A DNA stretch of 64,000 bases, taken from NCBI GenBank assembly GCA_035502995.1, contig DATJTW010000119.1, positions 1-64,000 on the forward strand, in the 5' to 3' direction. The DNA is from CADEED01 sp035502995 (GTDB taxonomy: Bacteria > Pseudomonadota > Gammaproteobacteria > Steroidobacterales > Steroidobacteraceae). A program made the translations under genes and the position numbers. Of this stretch, positions 40,217 to 48,742 are shown one piece after another; positions within the stretch are counted from its first letter, which is position 1; every line of letters starts with the position of its first letter. The notes under the pieces are model-generated. The model saw nothing but the letters and a program-made list of their open reading frames with translations, had not been told where the DNA came from and made no database searches.

Positions 40217-40582
40217 TCAGGCCCAGCGTTGCACGGCGTCGGCGCTGTCCGCCGGGTTGGTGTTGAAGCAGATCTTCGCTAGCGGCGCGCGCGCGTGCAC
40301 GAGGTTCAGCAGTTTCTCGAACAGCAGCAGGTGCGCCGGCGCGCGCAGGCCGGCGCCGAACAACACGCAGTCGAACGTGCGCGACTCGAGCTGTAGTTTG
40401 GTCACCGCTTCCGCCGTCTCGCCCGTGTCGACCAGGCAACTCTCGACGTAGTAGCCGAGATCCCGGACCACCTGCAGCTGCGACTCGATGTACTGCCCGA
40501 GCATCTGCGGCGTGAGGCCGGGCATCTGGCTGTAGTCGGCGAAACGGGGATCGAGCCCCAGCGCGAGAACGTTGACGGACAT
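40217..40582 (-). CDS. Conserved-looking protein of unknown function (121 aa)
   Basis: The ATG at 40582 gives MSVNVLALGLDPRFADYSQM with a flavodoxin-like alternation: a DLGYYVESCLVDTGETAEAV strand/helix and FDCVLFGAGLRAPAHLLLFE. The latter resembles Rossmann-type sensor or PIN-like proteins, but I cannot name a family. It converges on the terminator of the haloperoxidase-like gene. The long frame upstream is a shadow of the next gene. Confidence 0.65.
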   Translation of the reverse strand: MSVNVLALGLDPRFADYSQMPGLTPQMLGQYIESQLQVVRDLGYYVESCLVDTGETAEAVTKLQLESRTFDCVLFGAGLRAPAHLLLFEKLLNLVHARAPLAKICFNTNPADSADAVQRWA

Positions 40583-40653
40583 GGCGGCCTCTCGGGATCG
40601 GGTCGGCTGCCACTCTGCGCGACGGCCTGCGGCGTGGCAAGCCGGTGCGACCC

Positions 40654-41109
40654 TCAGCGCGCGGCGCGGCTCATCTGCCAGTCGTACAACGCGGCCAGCG
40701 CTTCCTGCACGTGCGGCAGGCCATTGTTCGTCCAGGTGTGGCGCGACGGATCGCGCTCGGCCTTGCAGATCTCGGGCGTCAGCGATTCGAGCAGCATCGT
40801 CCGGACGTGGTCCTCGACATCCGCGACCGGGTGCGCGGTGTTCTCGCCGGCGAGCAGCAACGGCACGACTTCGGCGACGCGATCGTCGACGGACTTGATC
40901 AGCGCGGCGTTCTTGCTGGTCCAGGTCTCGAGGGATTTCTTGCGGACCGCGGCGCCGCCGGGATCGAGCACGCGGCAGTTCGCCTCGAGCGTCGGCGCCG
41001 CGAGGCGCCAGCCGAGCACGGCGCCGATTTCGCGGAACGCTTCGGCGTCGTCGGCGCGGGCGGGGGCCATCGGCAGCGCACACAGCACCAGAATCGGGAC
41101 GTATCTCAC
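40654..41109 (-). CDS. Secreted protein of unknown function (151 aa)
   Basis: It starts MRYVPILVLCALPMAPARAD, a signal peptide cleaved after ARA. The mature part has two Cys (LEANCRVLDPG and LTPEICKAERD) that could form a disulfide. It is largely helical (KKSLETWTSKNAALIKSVDD, HVQEALAALYDWQMSRAAR). No family recognised; periplasmic location is inferred. Confidence 0.65.
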   Translation of the reverse strand: MRYVPILVLCALPMAPARADDAEAFREIGAVLGWRLAAPTLEANCRVLDPGGAAVRKKSLETWTSKNAALIKSVDDRVAEVVPLLLAGENTAHPVADVEDHVRTMLLESLTPEICKAERDPSRHTWTNNGLPHVQEALAALYDWQMSRAAR

Positions 41110-41179
41110 ATCGGCTCCTGACGGTCGGCGTACGGGCTAACTATCGTCAACCGCCCCGCCTCCCGTCAACCGGCGCTCG

Positions 41180-41917
41180 TCAATGCGCGCGTTGCGCCGG
41201 ACGCTGCGGCAGCCACCAGACGAGCAGCGCGATCGCGACGAACAGCACGCCGCTGGCCGCGTAGCGACTCAATGCGAGGCCGCCATGATCGAGCGGCTTG
41301 TCGAGGAAATCGCCGACGACGGCACCGAGCGGCCGCGTCAACACGAACGCGGACCAGAACAGGATCGTCTTCGATACCCGCGTCAGGAAGTGCAACGCGA
41401 CGATGACGGCCAGCAGGCCGGCGAAGATGGCGGCGGCGCCGAGATAGCCGAGGCCGGCCGTGTCCGCGGTCCAGTCCCCGAGCGCGGTGCCGAGCGTCTG
41501 CGAGAACATGATGGTCAGCCAGTAGAAGGACTCGGCCGCCCGGTTGTCGATCGACGACACATCGATGCTGCCGAGCGCGAGGCGCCAGATCACGAGTGAC
41601 GCGGCCAGCAGTCCGCCGAGCAGCAGCGTGCCACCCGGATAACCGAGACCGATGGACCGTGTCGCGAAATCCGCGAGCGTCGTGCCGACGGTGGTCGAGG
41701 CGACGATCGCCGCCCAGTAGATGGGAGCGCGGAAGTCCGTCGTCCGGATTTGCAGCAGCAGCGCGACCACGAAGACCGCCATGAAGATGATCGTGGCGAC
41801 CAGGTAACCCAGGTTCATCGACATCGACACCGCGTCGCCGCCGGTTTCGCCGAGCGTCGTCGCCAGGATCTTGATGAGCCAGAAACCGAGCGTCAGCGCG
41901 GGGACCTTGACCGTCAT
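41180..41917 (-). CDS. COG4705-type membrane protein
   Basis: The 245-residue integral membrane protein repeats a motif of the type LGETGGDAVSMSMNLGY, VGTTLADFATRSIGLGYPGG, LGTALGDWTADTAGLGYLGA and LGAVVGDFLDKPLDHGG. The four TxGDxxxxxxGLGYxxG-like repeats identify the uncharacterised membrane-anchored COG4705 family. About eight membrane helices. The internal repeats suggest a channel or transporter; the substrate is unknown. Confidence 0.8.
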   Translation of the reverse strand: MTVKVPALTLGFWLIKILATTLGETGGDAVSMSMNLGYLVATIIFMAVFVVALLLQIRTTDFRAPIYWAAIVASTTVGTTLADFATRSIGLGYPGGTLLLGGLLAASLVIWRLALGSIDVSSIDNRAAESFYWLTIMFSQTLGTALGDWTADTAGLGYLGAAAIFAGLLAVIVALHFLTRVSKTILFWSAFVLTRPLGAVVGDFLDKPLDHGGLALSRYAASGVLFVAIALLVWWLPQRPAQRAH

Positions 41918-41950
41918 CGCAGTGAGACGGTGGCCGGGCCGCGAATCAAT

Positions 41951-44900
41951 CTAGACGAGCGGCATTTTTTCGCGCTCCGCCCACGCGTCCGACAGGCGGC
42001 GCGCCGAGACCGGCACGCGCGTCTTCAGCTGCTGCGCGAACAGCGACACGCGGAACTCCTCGAGCAACCAGCGGAACTCGTCGCCGCCCGGCGGCCGCAA
42101 TCCGCGTTCGAACTTCACGCGGTCGCGGTATTTCGCCTCCAGCGGCGCGATCTCGGCGGCCAGCTGCGCATCGCGCTTCGGATTCGCCGGAGCCTTCTCG
42201 AGCCGCTGCTCGATCGCGTGCAGGTAACGCGGGAATTCGCGCAGCCGCTCCCATGGCGTCGTCAGCAGGAACCCCGCGGGCACGAGCCAGGCCAGCTGCG
42301 CGCGGACGTCCGCCGCGGTCGCGGGCGGCGCCTTCGCCAGCGCGGCGTTGATGCGCGTGAGCCGCTCGAACGCGCCCTGCAGGCTGCGCGAGATCTCCTG
42401 CGCGGGCAGTCCGATGCCGCCGCGCTTCATCGACACGCGTGCGTCGAAGGCAGCGGCGCTGCGCACCGGCTGCCCATCCTCGACGAACACCGTCATCACG
42501 ACGCGATCGAGCAGGTCCTCGCGCAGATCCCGCCCGGCGACCAGCTCCGGATTCACGAACGGATGCGCGGCCAACGCCTTGTACGCGATCTCCGCCTGCA
42601 CGTTCACGGCGAGATCGCGGCGCAGCGGCTTGAGATCGCGCGCCAGCACCAGGCGCACCAGGCGCGCGACGCCGCGTTCGTGGCTCATGCGCGCCTCGGG
42701 CGGCGTCGCGAACACGCGCAGGCCGACGCTGTCGCCCTCGTCCACCAGGCCGGGATATCCGACCTGCTTGCGGACACCGGGCGCCGCGTCCTGCTTCTCG
42801 GGCAGATCGCCGAAGACCCACGTGCGCGCGCCGGTGGTCAGCTCGGATTGTTTGGCGTACTCCTGCTGCGCCGTGCCGGCGTGGCGATCGCGCAGCGCCT
42901 GCAGGCTGCGCGAGCGGGCGACGACCTTGTTGGCGTCGTCCATCAGCACGAAGTTGATGCGCAGGTGCGGCGGCAGCAGGTCTTCGCGGAACGCGTCGCG
43001 CGGCACCTGCACGCCGTACGTGCGCAGCAGCGCGGCCGCGAGTTGCGCGTGCAGCGAGCCGACCCCGGGATCGATGTACGGCCGCACACGCGTCATCGCC
43101 TCGGGCACCGGCACGAAATGCACGCGCAGGTTCTTCGGCAGCGAACGCACCAGCGCTTCCATCTTCTCGTCGAGCAGGCCGGGCACCAGCCATTCGAACG
43201 GCTCTTCGGGTAGTTGGTTGAGCACGTGCAGCGGGACCAGCGCGGAGACGCCGTCGTCCTCGTTGCCCGGCTCGAAGCGGTAACGCAGCTGCACGACCAG
43301 CGGGCCTGCAGACAGGTGGTCCGGGAAACGCGCGGCATCGAGCTCGGCGTCGCCCGGAGCGATGTCCTTCTCGGTCAGCCACAGCAGTTTCGGCGACTGC
43401 TTCTCCGCGCCGCGCCGCCATTGTTCGAACGCGGCGCCGGTCGAGATGCCCTCGGGCACCTTCGCGTCGAAGAACGCGTACAACTGCTCTTCGTCGCCCA
43501 GCAGGTCGACGCGCCGGCCCTTCTGTTGCAGGTATTCGGTCTCTTCCAGCAGCTTCAGGTTGTGCTCGAAGAATGGCGCGCGCGAGTCGTACTCCATCAG
43601 CACCAGCGCGTGGCGGATGAACATCTCGCGCGCGGCTTTCGGATCCACCTTCTCGTACGGGATGCTGCGGCCGGTGGTCAGCGTCAGGCCGAACAACGTC
43701 GTGCGTTCGTAGATGGCCGCGCGCGAGGCGCGCCGTTCCCAGTGCGGGTCGTAGTGCTGCCGGCGGATCAGGTGCGCGCCGACGTCCTCGACCCAGCGCG
43801 GATCGATGCGCGCCACGTTGCGCGCGTACACCTTGGTGGTCTGCACCTGTTCCGCACTGACTATCCACTGCGGCTTTGCCTTGAACTGGCCGGAACCGGG
43901 GTGGATGGCGAGCTTGGTGCCGTTCGCGCCGAGGTACTCGGATTGTTCCTTGCGCTCCGCGATCTGCGACAGCAGGCCGGCGAGCAACGCGCGGTGGATG
44001 GCGTCGTACTTGGCGGGTTGCGCGTTCAGCGGCAATGCGAGCTCGCCCTTCACCACTTCCATCACCTGGCTGTGGACGTCGTGCCACTCGGTCAGGCGTA
44101 GATAGGAGAGGAAGTTCTCCTTGCACCAGCCGCGCAGCTTCGCGCGGGACAGTTTGTCGCGCTGCTCGCGGAACGCCGTCCAGAGCTTGAGCAGCGACAG
44201 GAAATCGGATTGCTCGTCGCGGAACGGGGCATGTTTCTGGTCGGCCTGCGTCTGCTTGTCGGCGGGACGATCGCGCGGGTCCGGCACGGACAGCGCCGAG
44301 GCGATGATGGCGACTTCCTCGAGACAGTGTTCGTCCGCGCCGGCCAGCATCATGCGGCCGAGCTTCGGATCCAGCGGTAGTTTGGAGAGGCGCCGGCCGA
44401 TGTCGGTGAGCTCGCCCTCTTCCGTCAACGCGCCGAGCTCGCGCAGCGTCCGCTGGCCGTCGCGGACGTAGCGGCCGTCGGGAGGTTCGACGAACGGGAA
44501 GGCCTCGATGTCGCCGAGCTTCAGCGCGTGCATCTGCAGGATGACGGCCGCGAGGTTCGTGCGCTGGATCTCGGGCTCGGTGAACTCCGGCCGCGCGCGG
44601 AAATCGTCCTCGGAGTACAGGCGGATCGCGATGCCGGGGCCGACACGGCCGCAGCGGCCCGAGCGCTGGTTCGCCGACGCCTGAGAGATCTTCTCGATCG
44701 GCAGGCGTTGCAGGCGGCTGCGATGGCTGTAGCGGCTGATGCGCGCAACACCGGTGTCGATCACGGCGCGGATGCCCGGCACGGTCAACGAGGTTTCCGC
44801 CACGTTGGTAGCCAGCACGACCCGGCGCTTGCCGCTGGGGCGGAACACGCGCTGCTGCTCGTCCTGCGACAGCCGCGAGTACAACGGCAGGATCTCGCAG

Positions 44901-45778
44901 TTGTGCGGATGATGTTTGCGCAGCGACTCGGCGGTCTCGCGGATCTCCCGCTCGCCGCTGAGGAACACGAGGATGTCGCCGGGCTTCTCGCCCCACAGCT
45001 CGTCGACGGCACCGAGGATCGCGGCCTGCTCGTCGACGGCGGTTTCGTCGTCTTCGTCGAGCTCGACGGCGCGGTAACGCACCTCGACCGGATAGCTGCG
45101 GCCTGAGACGTTGATGATCGGCGCGTCGTTGAAATGCTTCGAGAAGCGCTCCGGATCGATCGTCGCCGACGTGATGACGATCTTGAGATCCGGCCGCTTC
45201 GGCAGCAGCCACTTCAGATAGCCGAGCAGGAAGTCGATGTTCAGCGAACGTTCGTGCGCCTCGTCGACGATGATCGTGTCGTAGCTGTCGAGGAAACGGT
45301 CGCCCTGCGTTTCGGCGAGCAGGATGCCGTCGGTCATCAGCTTGATCAGGCCCTCCGGACGGCTGCGATCCTGGAAGCGCAGCTTGTAACCGACCAGCTG
45401 GCCGAGCTGCGCGTCCAGCTCCTCCGCGATGCGCGACGCGACGGCGCGCGCGGCGATGCGGCGCGGCTGCGTGTGGCCGATGATGCCCGCGACGCCGCGG
45501 CCCGCTTCGAGACAAATCTTCGGCAGCTGCGTGGTCTTGCCCGAACCGGTCTCGCCGCAGACGATGACGACGGGATGCTGCTCGATGGCGCGGCGGATCT
45601 CGTCGCGATTCGCCGAGACCGGCAGCTCTTCCGGATAGGCCAGTTTCGGCACGCTGGCCGCACGCGCGGCGCGCGCGTCGTTCGACGCGGCGATGCGGCG
45701 CGCCAGTTGTTCCTCGGTGGCGCGCGTATCCTTGCCGCGCAGTTTTTCGGCGCGCAGCCGGTCGCGCTCGCGGCGCAA
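41951..45778 (-). CDS. hrpA: ATP-dependent RNA helicase HrpA
   Basis: This is a DEAH-box helicase of about 1275-1300 residues. Visible motifs: Walker A CGETGSGKTTQLPKI, Ia QPRRIAARAVA, motif II VDEAHERSLNIDF, SAT, IV VFLSGEREI, VATNVAETSL-like LATNVAETSLTVPG, and VI QASANQRSGRCGRVGPG. The HA2 and OB regions (ALKLGDIEAFPFVEPP) and a long HrpA-specific C-terminus (DUF3418-like: VEDGQPVRSAAAFDARVSMK) follow. The start is uncertain: no ATG or GTG lies between 45955 and the conserved region. TTG at 45778 is used here; CTG at 45841 would match E. coli length better. HrpA acts on stalled or collided ribosomes. Confidence 0.93.
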   Translation of the reverse strand: MRRERDRLRAEKLRGKDTRATEEQLARRIAASNDARAARAASVPKLAYPEELPVSANRDEIRRAIEQHPVVIVCGETGSGKTTQLPKICLEAGRGVAGIIGHTQPRRIAARAVASRIAEELDAQLGQLVGYKLRFQDRSRPEGLIKLMTDGILLAETQGDRFLDSYDTIIVDEAHERSLNIDFLLGYLKWLLPKRPDLKIVITSATIDPERFSKHFNDAPIINVSGRSYPVEVRYRAVELDEDDETAVDEQAAILGAVDELWGEKPGDILVFLSGEREIRETAESLRKHHPHNCEILPLYSRLSQDEQQRVFRPSGKRRVVLATNVAETSLTVPGIRAVIDTGVARISRYSHRSRLQRLPIEKISQASANQRSGRCGRVGPGIAIRLYSEDDFRARPEFTEPEIQRTNLAAVILQMHALKLGDIEAFPFVEPPDGRYVRDGQRTLRELGALTEEGELTDIGRRLSKLPLDPKLGRMMLAGADEHCLEEVAIIASALSVPDPRDRPADKQTQADQKHAPFRDEQSDFLSLLKLWTAFREQRDKLSRAKLRGWCKENFLSYLRLTEWHDVHSQVMEVVKGELALPLNAQPAKYDAIHRALLAGLLSQIAERKEQSEYLGANGTKLAIHPGSGQFKAKPQWIVSAEQVQTTKVYARNVARIDPRWVEDVGAHLIRRQHYDPHWERRASRAAIYERTTLFGLTLTTGRSIPYEKVDPKAAREMFIRHALVLMEYDSRAPFFEHNLKLLEETEYLQQKGRRVDLLGDEEQLYAFFDAKVPEGISTGAAFEQWRRGAEKQSPKLLWLTEKDIAPGDAELDAARFPDHLSAGPLVVQLRYRFEPGNEDDGVSALVPLHVLNQLPEEPFEWLVPGLLDEKMEALVRSLPKNLRVHFVPVPEAMTRVRPYIDPGVGSLHAQLAAALLRTYGVQVPRDAFREDLLPPHLRINFVLMDDANKVVARSRSLQALRDRHAGTAQQEYAKQSELTTGARTWVFGDLPEKQDAAPGVRKQVGYPGLVDEGDSVGLRVFATPPEARMSHERGVARLVRLVLARDLKPLRRDLAVNVQAEIAYKALAAHPFVNPELVAGRDLREDLLDRVVMTVFVEDGQPVRSAAAFDARVSMKRGGIGLPAQEISRSLQGAFERLTRINAALAKAPPATAADVRAQLAWLVPAGFLLTTPWERLREFPRYLHAIEQRLEKAPANPKRDAQLAAEIAPLEAKYRDRVKFERGLRPPGGDEFRWLLEEFRVSLFAQQLKTRVPVSARRLSDAWAEREKMPLV

Positions 45779-45851
45779 GCGATGGAGGTCGCGGCGCAGG
45801 ACGGAGTCGAGCGCCAGGTGCTTGGAGTCGGGGGAGTTCAGGGCCGGGATT

Positions 45852-46394
45852 TTAGCCGGCCGCGCGCCTGAAGAACACGAGCCGCCAGACCGGGCCGAAG
45901 ACGAACCACAGGAAAACCGAGCCGACGGCGATTCCGAACCAGTCCTCGAGCTCACGCGTCCGTTCGGCGTCGTCGATGTAGGCGATCAACGCGACCAGCA
46001 GCGCCAGGGCGATGGCCCACGCGACGAGGCAGCGGAACCACAGCTGGAATTCGTAGCGCACGCCGGGCCAGCCCGCGTTCGGCGCCGGCGCCGGCACGGG
46101 TCCGCCCGCGAAGCGATGCGCGAAGTGCCGATCGGCCCACGCGACCATGATGCCGCCGAACGCCAGCGTGAAGCCGATGTACGCGGTGGCCAGGCCGTGC
46201 GCGAACGTCGCCGTCGTGCCGGCGCGCAGATCGAGCGCGGTGAACGCGAGCAGCAGCAGGTCGATCGCCGGCAGCGAATACAACAGGGCGCGGCTGACCG
46301 GCTCGCGACGCAGTAGATAGCGCGAGACGAGCGCGAGCAGCAGCACGACCCAGAAGGCAGCTTCGCAGACGATGATCAGCGCGTAGAGCAGCAT
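45852..46394 (-). CDS. Membrane protein of unknown function (180 aa)
   Basis: The ATG at 46394 overlaps the preceding stop by one base (TGATG). The product MLLYALIIVCEAAFWVVLLL has five helices, including SRALLYSLPAIDLLLLAFTA, YIGFTLAFGGIMVAWADRHF and FGIAVGSVFLWFVFGPVWRL. I do not recognise a named family. It is translationally coupled to the lipoprotein hydrolase gene and followed by hrpA. Confidence 0.65.
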   Translation of the reverse strand: MLLYALIIVCEAAFWVVLLLALVSRYLLRREPVSRALLYSLPAIDLLLLAFTALDLRAGTTATFAHGLATAYIGFTLAFGGIMVAWADRHFAHRFAGGPVPAPAPNAGWPGVRYEFQLWFRCLVAWAIALALLVALIAYIDDAERTRELEDWFGIAVGSVFLWFVFGPVWRLVFFRRAAG

Positions 46395-47494
46395 CAGTCG
46401 ACGCAGCGGCCGCCGGCGGGTTTGCCGTTCACGACTTCGATCTTGCAGCCGCAGGGGTCGTCGTCGGTCTGGCAGCGACCGGTGATCGATGGGCCGGTGT
46501 TCTGCACCGAGCTGTCGACGAGGCATTTGCCCTGGCACTGCGAGTTGTCGGTGCAGGCTTTTCCGGCGTCGGCAAACGGCACCAGGCAGCGCGGGATCTG
46601 TCGGCGGCAGACCGGGCGGATGGCGCCGCCGCGCGCCGCACAGGCCGCCGCGTCGGTGGCTTCATCCGCGGTGGCGGCCGATGCTGGCGACGCGGGCGCC
46701 GCTGGCGTCGCCGCGCGGCAATGCCCGGCGAAGTCCGGCGACTCGAGGAACGCGGCGAGGATGCGGCGCCACGCCGGCCATTCGTGCGCGCCGTCGGTGA
46801 GGAAGACGCGTTGCGGCGGTAGTTCCGCGGTCAGCAGCTCGTCGGCGCGGCCGAGGCGGTCGTCGCGGCCGTAGCCGGCGAAGATCAGCGGCGCGCGCTC
46901 GCGGCTCTGCGTCGCGGCCTGCAGCCAGCGCCACAACTCGCGCTGGTAGTTGGAGCGGTCGGGCGTTTCGACGCGCGGCGGCGGCGTCCACTTCCGCAAA
47001 CCGCCCGCGTTCACGATCTCCTCGATCACGTCCTTGTCGCCGAGGAACGGTGCGATGGCGAGCACGCCCGTGACGTCGGACGTGCGCATGCGCGAATAGA
47101 ACAGCGAACCGAAGCCGCCCATCGAGGGACCGACGAGCCAGGTCTCCTCGTAACCGCGCTGTTTCGCGGGCGCGATGACGTCGGTGGAGAGACGGTCGAT
47201 GAACGTGCCGCGCATGTAGTAGCCGAACGTGGCGTCGGTGGCGCGGATGTCGGCGGATAGGCCGTGCGCGCGCAACTCTTCGACGAAGCCGCGTTGCTGG
47301 AATGCTTCGGCGTGGTCGCCCATGCCGGGGAGCAGCACGAAGAGGCAGCGCGCGGGTTGCGCCGGGTTCGCGTATTCGATCGAGCGCATCGGCGTCGGTG
47401 CCTGCATCGGGCCGACGCAGGCGGAGAGCGCGGCGCCGAGGGCGAGCGCGAGGATGGCTTTCATCGTCAGTCGTTTGTCGATGCGGGGAGTCAT
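46394..47494 (-). CDS. Lipoprotein alpha/beta-hydrolase with Cys-rich C-terminus
   Basis: From the ATG at 47494, 366 residues: a lipoprotein leader (ILALALGAALSAC, lipobox LSAC), then an alpha/beta-hydrolase core (FVLLPGMGDHAEAFQQRGFV; nucleophile elbow VGPSMGGFG; PLIFAGYGRDDRLGRADELL; late His in TDGAHEWPAW). The last ~80 residues are Cys-rich (CAARGGAIRPVCRRQIPRCL, CTDNSQCQGKCLVDSSVQNT, DPCGCKIEVVNGK), with about ten Cys that probably form disulfides in the periplasm. This tail looks like an added binding domain. Starts at 47464 or 47506 are also possible. Substrate unknown. Confidence 0.75.
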   Translation of the reverse strand: MTPRIDKRLTMKAILALALGAALSACVGPMQAPTPMRSIEYANPAQPARCLFVLLPGMGDHAEAFQQRGFVEELRAHGLSADIRATDATFGYYMRGTFIDRLSTDVIAPAKQRGYEETWLVGPSMGGFGSLFYSRMRTSDVTGVLAIAPFLGDKDVIEEIVNAGGLRKWTPPPRVETPDRSNYQRELWRWLQAATQSRERAPLIFAGYGRDDRLGRADELLTAELPPQRVFLTDGAHEWPAWRRILAAFLESPDFAGHCRAATPAAPASPASAATADEATDAAACAARGGAIRPVCRRQIPRCLVPFADAGKACTDNSQCQGKCLVDSSVQNTGPSITGRCQTDDDPCGCKIEVVNGKPAGGRCVD

Positions 47495-47502
47495 GAGTCT
47501 GG

Positions 47503-47931
47503 TCACTTCCGTTTCTTGCGTTTCTGCGCGCCGCCGATGGCGCCGATGCGTGCCATGCCCAGCAACTTGCGGAACGTCGGGCACTCGAGATGGCTCGGTG
47601 CCGAACATTTCGCCGCGTGCACGAGGCCGTCGCGCATCGCCGTGAGCTTGCGGATGGTCGCGTCGAGCTCGTCCGCCTTGCGCGCGAGTTTGCGCCGGTC
47701 GATCTGCGGTTTGCCATCGGCGCCGAACATCTGCGCGATCTCGTCGAGGGAGAACCCGGCGGACTGGCCCAGCGCGATCATCGCCAGCTTCTCGGTGGCG
47801 GACGGATCGAACAGCCGTCGCAGGCCGCGCCGGCCGACCGACGAGATCAGCCCCTTCTCCTCGTAGAACCGCAGCGTGGCGGCGGTGACGCCCGATTCCC
47901 GCGCGAGCTCGGCGATATCCAGGTCTCGCAT
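47503..47931 (-). CDS. MerR-family transcriptional regulator
   Basis: The ATG at 47931 gives 142 residues starting MRDLDIAELARESGVTAATL, the MerR helix-turn-helix, with the wing LRFYEEKGLISSVGRRGLRR. A dimerisation helix follows and a C-terminal CSAPSHLECPTFRKLLGMAR with two Cys that could sense metal or redox change, unlike the four-Cys cluster of SoxR. The upstream divergent region holds a SoxR-box-like palindrome. It probably controls the DUF2938/DUF2798 pair and itself. Confidence 0.88.
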   Translation of the reverse strand: MRDLDIAELARESGVTAATLRFYEEKGLISSVGRRGLRRLFDPSATEKLAMIALGQSAGFSLDEIAQMFGADGKPQIDRRKLARKADELDATIRKLTAMRDGLVHAAKCSAPSHLECPTFRKLLGMARIGAIGGAQKRKKRK

Positions 47932-47936
47932 CTTGA

Positions 47937-47963
47937 CCTCAAGTTGACTTGAAGTGGCAGAGT
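47937..47963. promoter_or_regulatory. SoxR-box-like operator in a 19-bp-spacer promoter
   Basis: CCTCAAGTTGACTTGAAG (47937-47954) is an 8-2-8 near-palindrome very close to the SoxR box CCTCAAGTTAACTTGAGG. It lies between TTGACC (47933) and a weak CAGAGT (47958), a 19-bp spacer as in promoters activated by MerR-type proteins. It sits between the MerR gene and the plus-strand DUF2938 gene. Confidence 0.6.
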
Positions 47964-47997
47964 GCCCGCAACGGAACTGGATGGCAACGAGGTCGAC

Positions 47998-48495
47998 GTG
48001 GAATATCTGCTGCGAATCATGCTGGTCGGCATCGGCGCGACGCTGGTGAGTGATTTCTGGGGCCTGCTGCGCCAAGGGCTGTTCGGCGCGCCGCGGCCGG
48101 ACTACGCGATGGTCGGACGCTGGATCGGGCACTTCACGCGCGGCCGCTTCCGGCACGACCGGATTGCCGCCGCGCCGGCGATCCGCGGCGAGCGCGCGAT
48201 CGGCTGGACGGCGCACTACCTGATCGGGATCTCGTTCGCCTTGCTGGCCGCCGTGATCGCCGGCCCCGGATGGCTGAGTGAGCCGACATTGCCCCTGGCG
48301 CTGTTCGTCGGCATCGGCACGGTGCTCGCGCCGTTCCTGGTCCTGCAGCCCGCGATGGGCGCGGGCTTCTTCGCGAGCCGCGCGCCGAATCCCGCGATCG
48401 CGCGACTACACAGCGTGCTGCTGCACGCGAGTTTCGGATTCGGCCTCTACGGCGCGGCGCTGCTCGTCGCGCACTCGCCCCTCTTCTCTCACTGA
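47998..48495 (+). CDS. DUF2938 membrane protein
   Basis: I use the GTG at 47998 (VEYLLRIMLVGIGATLVSDF), with GAGG five bases upstream. The 165 residues match DUF2938: MVGRWIGHFTRGRFRHDRIA, IGWTAHYLIGISFALLAAVI, VLQPAMGAGFFASRAPNPAI. Four membrane helices. Function unknown. It is divergent from the MerR gene with the operator between. A homologue lies in the cassette array at 57.6 kb. Confidence 0.82.
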   Translation: MEYLLRIMLVGIGATLVSDFWGLLRQGLFGAPRPDYAMVGRWIGHFTRGRFRHDRIAAAPAIRGERAIGWTAHYLIGISFALLAAVIAGPGWLSEPTLPLALFVGIGTVLAPFLVLQPAMGAGFFASRAPNPAIARLHSVLLHASFGFGLYGAALLVAHSPLFSH

Positions 48496-48507
48496 CAAGG
48501 AGCTGAC

Positions 48508-48732
48508 ATGCGTATTCCCGCTCGTTTCTCGCCGCTGGTTTTCGGCGGCATCCTCTCCGCCGTGATGACGGCGGTCGTATCCGCGTTCGTCATCCTGGTG
48601 ACCCAGGGTGCGACGACCCACTTCCTCGCGCAGTGGCTGGGCAGCTGCGCGATGACGTGGCCGGTGGCGTTTCCGACGGTGACCGTCGTGGCGCCGCTGG
48701 TGCGGAAAGTCGTCGCGAACGTCACCGCCTGA
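48508..48732 (+). CDS. DUF2798 small membrane protein
   Basis: The 74-residue protein starts MRIPARFSPLVFGGILSAVM and contains two helices (SAVMTAVVSAFVILVTQGAT and AFPTVTVVAPLVRKVV), the DUF2798 pattern with the PxxxVxAPxVRKxV end. It is 12 bp after DUF2938 and in the same MerR-regulated unit. Confidence 0.8.
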   Translation: MRIPARFSPLVFGGILSAVMTAVVSAFVILVTQGATTHFLAQWLGSCAMTWPVAFPTVTVVAPLVRKVVANVTA

Positions 48733-48742
48733 CGCGGCGCGG

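Noticed and set aside
41946..45515. 1189-codon minus-strand frame overlapping hrpA
   Set aside because: It is an out-of-phase Arg/Ala-rich shadow of hrpA without recognisable domains.
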